A stretch of 64,000 bases of DNA from Punica granatum (taxonomy: Eukaryota > Streptophyta > Magnoliopsida > Myrtales > Lythraceae), in assembly GCF_007655135.1 (NCBI RefSeq), contig NC_045132.1, positions 25,724,354 to 25,788,353 of the forward strand, given 5' to 3'. The notes below the pieces were generated by a model. The model searched no databases. It saw nothing but the letters and a program-made list of their open reading frames with translations, and was not told where the DNA came from. The first letter of the stretch is position 1. Each line of letters starts with the position of its first letter. Made by a program: the position numbers and the translations under genes. Below, piece after piece: positions 57,416 to 64,000 of this stretch.

Positions 57416-58060
57416 GACCTCTCCGACTTCAACATTCCTCTGCCCCATCCCACCTCAGATCTCTTCCTTCTCCGACGTCTCTGCCCTCCGCTCCCCCAAC
57501 CTCTACAACAATCTCTCGAACAAATCCTCCTGCATCAGCTCGCCTTCAAGAACCTTAGCCTCTATAACAACTTGTCAGGACCGCCCTCGTTGTCGTGACT
57601 CAAAGGCCGGCCTTGCGCCATCTCCATCTCGGCAACAATCTCTTAATAATAAATAAATAAATAAATAAATGAAAATAATTGATAATTGATGGGTCTTTTG
57701 TAGGGTATGACAGTTTGTCATGTTCCATTGGATCTCCTAAAATACATCAAACGATAGACAAGAGCTTCCTACTTAAAACAATCTCTTGAACAAATCCTCC
57801 TCGCCTTCAAGAACCTCCCTCCAGTTCCTCAGCCTCTATAACAACTTGTCAGGACCACCCTCGTTGTCATGACTCAAAGGCCGGCCTTGCGCCATCTCCA
57901 TCTCGGGAACAATCTCTTAATAATAATAATAAATAAATAAATAAATAAATGAAAATAATTTATAATTGATGGGTCTTTTGGAGGGTATGACAGTTTGTCA
58001 TGTTCCATTGGATCTCCTAAAATACATCAAACGATAGACAAGAGCTTCCTACTTAAAAAA
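57416..58060 (+). pseudogene. Degenerate BAM/CLV1-type LRR receptor-kinase fragment, partly duplicated in tandem
   Basis: Scattered LRR phrases can be read in shifting frames: SIDLSDFNI, ALRSPNLYNNLS, LYNNLSG, and RPALRHLHLGNNL. The last resembles the QLPNLRHLHLGGN repeat of BAM1-type receptor kinases. Frameshifts and stops break the frame and no kinase domain follows. The block 57509-57778 is repeated at 57779-58060 (period 270) with about 90 percent identity, including an (AAAT)n tract and a shared non-LRR tail (gggtatgacagtttgtcatg). It is a dead, captured gene piece. Confidence 0.6.
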
Positions 58061-58091
58061 CAAAAAAAATGATTTAATCCAATTTGTCATA

Positions 58092-58411
58092 AGTTTTGGT
58101 AACGAAATTAAGTTTTATTTAATTTGATTTAGTTTGATTTGAAGAGATGAAAACAAAAATAATTGGAAAAAATATGTGAGAAAATTTAAAGAAGAAGATA
58201 AAAAAAAAGTAATAATTATATTGTTAAATTAAGGGAAAACGTTGAAATTGAAGAAAAAGTATTGAATAGTTGAGAGAATTTAGTAGTAAAATATTAATTT
58301 AAATAATAGATAAAAAAAATGGTATGATAGAGAATTTGAAGAAAAAATAATAATAATGACTATATCGTTGAATTGAGAAAAAGTAAAATTAAATTTTGTT
58401 ACCGAACATAA
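58092..58411. mobile_element. AT-rich MITE with TTxGGTAACRAAATT ends
   Basis: Left end ttttggtaacgaaattaagt; right end aaattttgttaccgaacata. They are inverted copies. The interior is A-rich with gaagaaaaagta-like repeats. It is related to the block in the LTP gene intron (3925-4240). Non-coding, about 320 bp. Confidence 0.65.
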
Positions 58412-59085
58412 TCTTACTCAATTTTCAAACACTACCTAAAAAAATAATATATTACAAAGGGCTACATTCGGAGTAACCTAGGCGGCCAGGAAAAAAAAAA
58501 AAGGCCGAAGAAAGATTTCATAATTCAGAGCAGCCGAACGTAAACCTACTTCGGTCATGATTAATTTTGTTAAATACAAGGTTGTCAAGACAAAAGGAAA
58601 AAACAAAATTACAAGGTTGTCACTAATCTCCATCTTCATTTACATAAGAGTTAAACATGGATCTATCCACGATTCCATGAAGCCTTGATAAATTATTAGC
58701 AAACTCTAATTGGATGACTACCCCGTGTTCGGAAATACGTTTGCAAAAAATTGATTCGGAATTAAGACGTGCCAGTTACTCGGTGTCGTCCATACCTTCG
58801 GGCACTGTCAAATTTCATTTTTTGTTTTTCTCTAACGTTCGGACAATTTGTTGCCCCAGCCGTTCAAAATTAATGTCGATTGTTTGCATCCAGAGGTTCA
58901 CGTGTTGTTCTTGCTAATGGGACCGCGTGGTACGCGACGATGCATTAAGCACTTGCTTTTAGCCAGTTTTGGCATATTTCTCATTAAAATCGGTCCTTTT
59001 TCTCACTCAAACTTAGCCAGTCCTTTGAATATGCATGCATCTTGAAGGAAGACAACGTAGCCCGTACAGTTCATATATTCAATGG

Positions 59086-59511
59086 GTAAATTACATTGGT
59101 AGTCCAAAAAATTTTAATAATGTATCAAGTTGGTTCAAAAAGTTTTTTTTTTGCTACTTGATGATACAAAATGTTTCAAAGTTGTAACATGATAGTATAA
59201 ACCGTCATCTCGCCATTGACGCCGTCAAACCGACGCTGAATGTGTAAAACCGATTTTTGTGGGACGTTACATGATGGTGCAAAATGTTTTAAAGTTGTAA
59301 CTTAATAGTACAAAATATTTTACATAAGTTACATTATGGTATAAAATTTACAGTTTTGTAAAGGACGGCTTGACGGCGTCAATGACGAGCTGACGGTTTA
59401 TACTATCATGTTACAACTTTGAAACATTTTGTACCATCAAGTAGCAAAAAAAAATTTTTGGACCGACCTGATACATTATTAAATTTTTTTTGGACCACCA
59501 GTGTAATTAAC
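59086..59511. mobile_element. Foldback/MITE element with long inverted arms
   Basis: Left arm: gtaaattacattggtagtcc, then gctacttgatgatacaaaat, gtttcaaagttgtaacatga, tagtataaaccgtcatctcg. Right arm: the same phrases inverted, ending ggaccaccagtgtaattaac. Between them sit further partial copies of acaaaatgttttaaagttgtaac. About 425 bp and non-coding. A second foldback family distinct from 54632-54975. Confidence 0.8.
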
Positions 59512-60289
59512 TCTATATTCAACCATCCTGTAAAATTTAATCTCACCGTTAAATGTTTCTGATGAGGTGCCGGCCGGTCCAGCTGTTATAAAATCAATAA
59601 TGGTTTTTCTATACCTAACTATTCTCGTGTCACTGCTAACAGCCGGGCGGCCGATTGCAGAAACAAGACTGTGTCGTTTTGGACTGCTTGCAATTCATGC
59701 CTCTGGCCACTGCTAATCTCACTCTCTAATCTCTATTGTTCAGATGGCGTGTCCAATCTTAGCTATTCAAAATAAATCTTGATTTTTACATTCAAAAGTT
59801 CTCGTGTCCCTTTTAATGGGAATATTTTTTTTTATACATGATGACGCATAAAGCAGCTGCTTTTAGTAACTTCTGGCATATTTTACTCATTTAGTCAATC
59901 ATTTGACTGCATTATTGAGAAGAAATTTTTTTATGACCCTATCACGTGAAAAAATATTACAAAAAATAATGAGTATTAAATATTTGAGTAATTATCATAA
60001 TTATTTTTAATTGTCACAATCTTATTAATATTTCTTTATTTACATCATCATAAGATATGATCATTTAATATTTCTTTTCATGATGAGAACGTTGTTTGTT
60101 TTTTGAGTTATAATAATTTTGGGAAGGATTTGTAGACTGCGTTGCCTTGCCTTGCCAAAAATTGAAGAGGACTATGCGGCGTGGATTTTTTTTTTTTGTG
60201 AACCCTCATAAATGAAATTGAGTATCGACTAATTCAATTAGACCGGATTGACCCATTAAAGTGTAAAATTCTCTCAGCATAAATTTTAT

Positions 60290-60385
60290 ACATTTACAAT
60301 GACTAAAATCCGAGACCTTACTTAAGCGGAAGTGCAGAACAAGTGCTAAACCGCTTGAACCAACTCATGTTCATAGCGTGGATTT
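60290..60385. repeat. Dispersed repeat with tRNA-like words
   Basis: The segment aaaatccgagaccttactta, gcggaagtgcagaacaagtg, ctaaaccgcttgaaccaact resembles the ends of common plant repeats with pol III-like boxes on the minus strand. Boundaries were not fixed. Confidence 0.3.
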
Positions 60386-60738
60386 TATGTTTTGTTATTA
60401 ACTTGTGGGGAAAAGACGATTTCTTCCGTTTGAACATATCATAATTACATTTCCTACCAAAAACTTATTTAAAAGATAGTATTGTTCAAAAAAGTTATTT
60501 AAAAAATAGTATGGTTCATTTGTCATTTTCATAATTTAGATTTGAAAAAATTAGGTCGTACAGTCCAAGATTTGATAATGAGCACTGCTATTTTGTTCGA
60601 TTCGGCACTGCCGGAGAACTCACAGGGGCAACTTTCGTAATGTTCAGAGAAGTCAAGGACACTTTTATTGTGAGAGAGAGTCGGAGGATCTTCCTCCGAA
60701 AAGAAAATCAAATTCCCTTCGATAATTATCTCAAATCT

Positions 60739-60990
60739 TAGCTCATCATTTTAAAATTATATGAGAATGCTCAACGTATCGATTTCGTTCCTATTCTAGT
60801 TCACCGTCAATTCCTGTCCAAAATTGACGGAAAATTTGACGTGGTTCACTTAAGGAGATGACGGTACTTACATGGAAAGTGAGATATGTGAATTTTTTCG
60901 ACAACTTTGAAGAAAAATTGACGGTTCGCTGAAATTAGACCTCAGTCGAAATATTGAGCATTCTCATATAAATTTTTAAAGAATGAGCTA
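60739..60990. mobile_element. MITE with about 36-bp terminal inverted repeats
   Basis: Left tagctcatcattttaaaatt atatgagaatgctcaa; right ttgagcattctcatataaat ttttaaagaatgagcta. Near-perfect inversion. About 250 bp, with TA at both outer ends suggesting a TA target (Stowaway/mariner style). Interior is non-coding, with a repeated cgtcaatt/attgacgg motif. Confidence 0.8.
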
Positions 60991-61675
60991 CAATTTAGAC
61001 AAACGTCAACCGTTATGCAGCCTATGCTGAATAATGTAATTTTTTACGTCTAGATTTTTTCGACGAAAGAACATATATTTTTTGTAAGACTATGAGTAAG
61101 ATCCTTGATTGGGTGTCATTAGATCAACATGCGAAAGCGTGCGCCATTACTCTATGTTGTTTTTCTATGCAAAGTTATTCATGGACATTGCAGTTTTTTT
61201 AGACCATACATCCTGGATTACCATAGAGATCCGTCCCCTTCAATGGCTGGTCCCTACAATCAGCGGAATAGTTTTGGGTCTCGGTCCATCCAAGGGACGC
61301 AAAAGTCCAAACAATTTCTTCATCATTCAACGTTTAGGCAAAAAAAAAAAAAAGAAAAAAAAGATAGTGGATTAAGTAAATGAAAATAAATAAATAAATT
61401 CCAATAACAAATGAGCAAGTCACACGAAAAAATATTCGGTTGTTATTATACAGCAATGTAAATATAAAACAGTTATATTTCAGTAAAATTTTCTTTTAAT
61501 TTCATACGTGACTGCGTAATACTCATTGAATATTTCTCTGAGGTGGCGTTTTGTCCAAGAAAGTTTACGTGTGTCGCAATCGCGAGTGGCCTTGTGGACA
61601 AGAGTGTATATGTTAGAATTGTTGAAGAGCCAGCAGCTTCAGTTTTTTCTTCTTCTTCCTGCGTGGCTTTCTAAT

Positions 61676-64000
61676 ATGAGTAGAGACAGGAACCTCGTTT
61701 TTGCTGTTAATGGACAGAGGTTCGAGCTCTCCGATGTTGATCCTTCAACCACCGTGCTCGAATTCTTGCGGCTGCACACTGGCTTCAAGAGTGTTAAGCT
61801 CGGGTGTGGTGAAGGTAAGAGCTCCAACTGAATTCTCGATACTGTCATGTGTCCAATCCATCCGACCCTTTTGTTGACACCGCCTCTTTCGAGTATTTAT
61901 ACTGTGAGCTTTTAACTGTTTGGCAGGGTGATGTATTTATTGCTGTTTTATGATTATATGACACTTTCAGCTTGTCCTAGTCGGTCTTTATCTGTGGATA
62001 TAGAATCCATATGTCAAGATGAACTTTTCATGATTCAGTTCAGCTGGTCACATCGATTACATCTCAAAAGTAGGAACTTTTGGCTGACTATGTGGCACGT
62101 TAATCTGTCTCGATCAGAATTCGGGGGTGTCATGAACTGAGTTCCTTCCTTTCAGCATAGAAACTGAAAGAGAAGCACTTTTGGGCTATTGCAGCGTGTG
62201 TGTCGGCGTTGGCGCTGATACGGTTTCTGTCATATCCAGGAAGTGTAGGCAGAGAGATCTTTACGTGCTCTCGCATCTACTTTTGCAGGTGGTTGTGGAG
62301 CTTGCCTGGTGTTACTATCAAGGTATGATCCTGCAAGTGACCGAGTGGAAGACTACACTGTAAGCTCGTGTCTCACACTCCTCTGCGGCATAGGTGGGTG
62401 TTCTATCACGACCACTGAAGGCCTGGGGAATACCAAAGACGGGTTCCATCCGATCCACAAGCGGTTCTCGGGCTTCCATGCTTCTCAGTGCGGCTTCTGC
62501 ACCCCGGGAATGTGCATATCTCTCTATGGAGCTCTTGTAAATGCCGAGAAAACCGACAGACCAGAACCGACAAAGGGATTCTCCAAGTTGACTGTCTCGG
62601 AAGCCGAGAGGGCTATTTCAGGAAACCTCTGTCGATGCACCGGCTACCGCCCCATTGCTGATGCGTGCAAGAGTTTTGCAGCCGATGTAGATATCGAAGA
62701 TCTGGGGTTGAACACTTTCTGGAGAAAAGGGGAGGACAAGGAAGCAAGTTTAAGTAGATTACCCCCGTATGACCAAAATACCGATATCAGGGGATTTCCC
62801 GAGTTTTTGAAAGAGGAAGTAAAGGCTTCAGACGGGTTGGGTGTTGAAAAATGTAATTGGTATAGTCCTGTCACCCTTGACGAGCTCCAGTGCCTGTTTG
62901 GACAAGATGGGATGGATAAAGGGCATAGAGTGAAATTAGTTGTCGGTAATACATCGGTGGGCTACTACAAGGAAAACCAGCGTTGGGATAGGTACATTGA
63001 TCTAAGGCACATCCCTGAACTTCAAGTCATCACTAAGGACAAGACAGGAATTGAGATAGGGGCAGCGGTGACGATAACTAAATCTATCAAGGAATTGCGG
63101 GATTTCAGTGAATGTTTGCCGAACCTTGACAGTGGGAATATATTCAGAAGACTGGCTGATCACGCGGAAAAGGTTGCTTCATGGCACATTAGGAACTCAG
63201 GTAGTTTGGGAGGAAACTTGGTGATGGCGCAAAGGGAAAAGTTTCCTTCTGATATCGTCACCGTACTTCTTGCTGCGGGCTCATCAGTGCATATATTGGC
63301 TGGTTCCAAGCACGAGATCGTTACATTGGATGAATTTCTGAAGAGGCCTCCGCTGGACTCAAAGTCTCTGCTTTTGAGCGTTAAAATCCCCATCTGGGAA
63401 TCACGCAGCAGCAAAATACTGTTTGAAACCTATCGGGCCGCTCCACGGCCCCTAGGGAATGCACTGCCCTACTTGAATGCTGCTTTCTTGGCCGAAGTTT
63501 CTCAGTGCGATTCCTCCAAAGTTATTCATATAAAAAGCTGTCGGATGGTATTTGGTGCTCACGGTCATGAACACGCTGTGCGTGCGAGAAGGTTGGAGGA
63601 AGTTTTGGTTGGAGGAAGGGCTCTCAGTTTGAGTCTGTTACGTGAAGCCATTGAAGTGGCAAAAGAAACTGTGGTCCCAGAAGATGGCATATCGAGCCCT
63701 GATTATCGAAGAAGCCTAGCTGCTGCTTTTGTTTTCAAGTTCCTTGTGCCCCTGATCGAGTCCACTGCTCCGATGACCAAGTACCTTGACGGCTATGCTA
63801 ATTACAGTCTGGCCAAGGATATAAAGCAGGATAGGAAGCAGCTTGAAGATGTTGCCGCCCAGCTATCATATGGGAAGCAAGTAATCGAAGTGGATAAGCA
63901 ATATTCTCCGGTCGGGGAACCCGTCAAAAAATCCCTATCCACGATCCAAGCTTCTGGTAAGTTTATTTTATTGCCATCCAGCTATCATATTACATTTCTA
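61676..64000 (+). CDS. Aldehyde oxidase, tandem second copy (first two exons; runs off window)
   Basis: Same enzyme family as the gene at 48196. Exon 1 61676-61814 and exon 2 62289-63956 are in phase with no stop in 602 codons; exon 2 ends at a good donor (GCTTCTG/GTAAGT), and the rest lies beyond 64000. It covers both iron-sulfur clusters ([25 protein letters not shown]) and the FAD domain ([22 protein letters not shown]). Protein and even intron 1 closely resemble the first copy, so the pair arose by tandem duplication. Differences: HTGFKSV against HTRFKSV, LCGIGGCS against LCSINGCS, and nine extra residues near the end of exon 2 (around QLEDVAAQL). An in-frame upstream ATG at 61526 would add 50 residues, but the first copy supports 61676. 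Confidence 0.93.

Larger units (their letters stand above)
53875..61675. other. Transposon-rich spacer between the two aldehyde oxidases
   Basis: 7.8 kb, AT-rich, with no intact gene. It holds foldback elements (54632-54975, 59086-59511, 60739-60990), a tRNA-like element (56880-57010), a duplicated LRR-kinase fragment (57416-58060) and an AT-rich MITE (58092-58411). The parts 55000-56880 and 61000-61600 show nothing recognisable beyond short open frames. Confidence 0.6.

Noticed and set aside
61676..64000. Second aldehyde oxidase as a pseudogene, because little long open frame is obvious
   Set aside because: Reading exon 2 codon by codon (62289-63956) shows no stop; the frame simply stays open past the window edge.
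1..64000. CRISPR arrays, bacterial operons, organellar insertions
   Set aside because: No regularly spaced repeats and no plastid or mitochondrial gene sequence were seen; all genes have plant nuclear introns or families.

Overview
This is nuclear DNA from a flowering plant, almost certainly a eudicot. The genes are split by short AT-rich GT-AG introns, intergenic DNA is AT-rich and full of small transposons, and the protein set (plastid-type methionine synthase, BTB-MATH protein, GPI-anchored lipid-transfer protein, molybdenum-cofactor enzyme CNX1, aldehyde oxidases) is plant-specific or plant-like. The species cannot be fixed from the sequence; a rosid is a guess. Exon boundaries below were derived by hand from splice-site motifs and checked by codon-phase arithmetic. 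Every multi-exon model given with full exon coordinates keeps an open frame.

Layout. 1-1,140: 5' part of a short-chain dehydrogenase (minus), running off the left edge. 3,111-4,829: GPI-anchored lipid-transfer-like protein (plus). 4.8-7.9 kb: repeat-rich DNA with a textbook SINE flanked by a 13-bp target-site duplication. 7,953-9,302: hyccin family (plus). 10,925-12,628: single-exon F-box/WD40 protein (plus). 13,253-14,727: GDSL lipase-like protein with altered catalytic blocks (plus). 15,779-19,805: chaperonin subunit CCT7 (plus). 20,388-24,078: plastid-type FHA protein (minus). 26,038-26,531: small uncharacterised protein (plus). 27,013-30,004: BTB-MATH (BPM) protein (minus). 31,698-37,527: CNX1 (plus). 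39,896-44,629: methionine synthase with an N-terminal plastid-type extension (plus). 45,128-46,390: tail-anchored HSP20-like protein (minus). 48,196-53,874: complete aldehyde oxidase (plus). 53.9-61.7 kb: transposon-rich spacer with foldback elements and a duplicated LRR-kinase fragment. 61,676 to the right edge: first two exons of a second aldehyde oxidase (plus).

How the genes relate. From family knowledge, the order hyccin - F-box/WD40 - BPM - CNX1 - methionine synthase 3 - HSP20-like - aldehyde oxidase matches the Arabidopsis chromosome 5 segment around At5g20960-At5g21050, so this is an ancestral block, here with GDSL, CCT7 and FHA genes interposed. The functional theme on the right is molybdenum: CNX1 makes the molybdenum cofactor, and the two tandem aldehyde oxidases about 11-24 kb away need that cofactor.

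No rRNA gene, confident tRNA gene, CRISPR array or intact autonomous transposon was seen. The main novelties are the cofactor-enzyme/client neighbourhood, a possible young intron in hyccin bounded by an 8-bp direct repeat, a GDSL protein lacking two catalytic-block residues, a GC-AG intron in aldehyde oxidase, and several uncatalogued small transposons.
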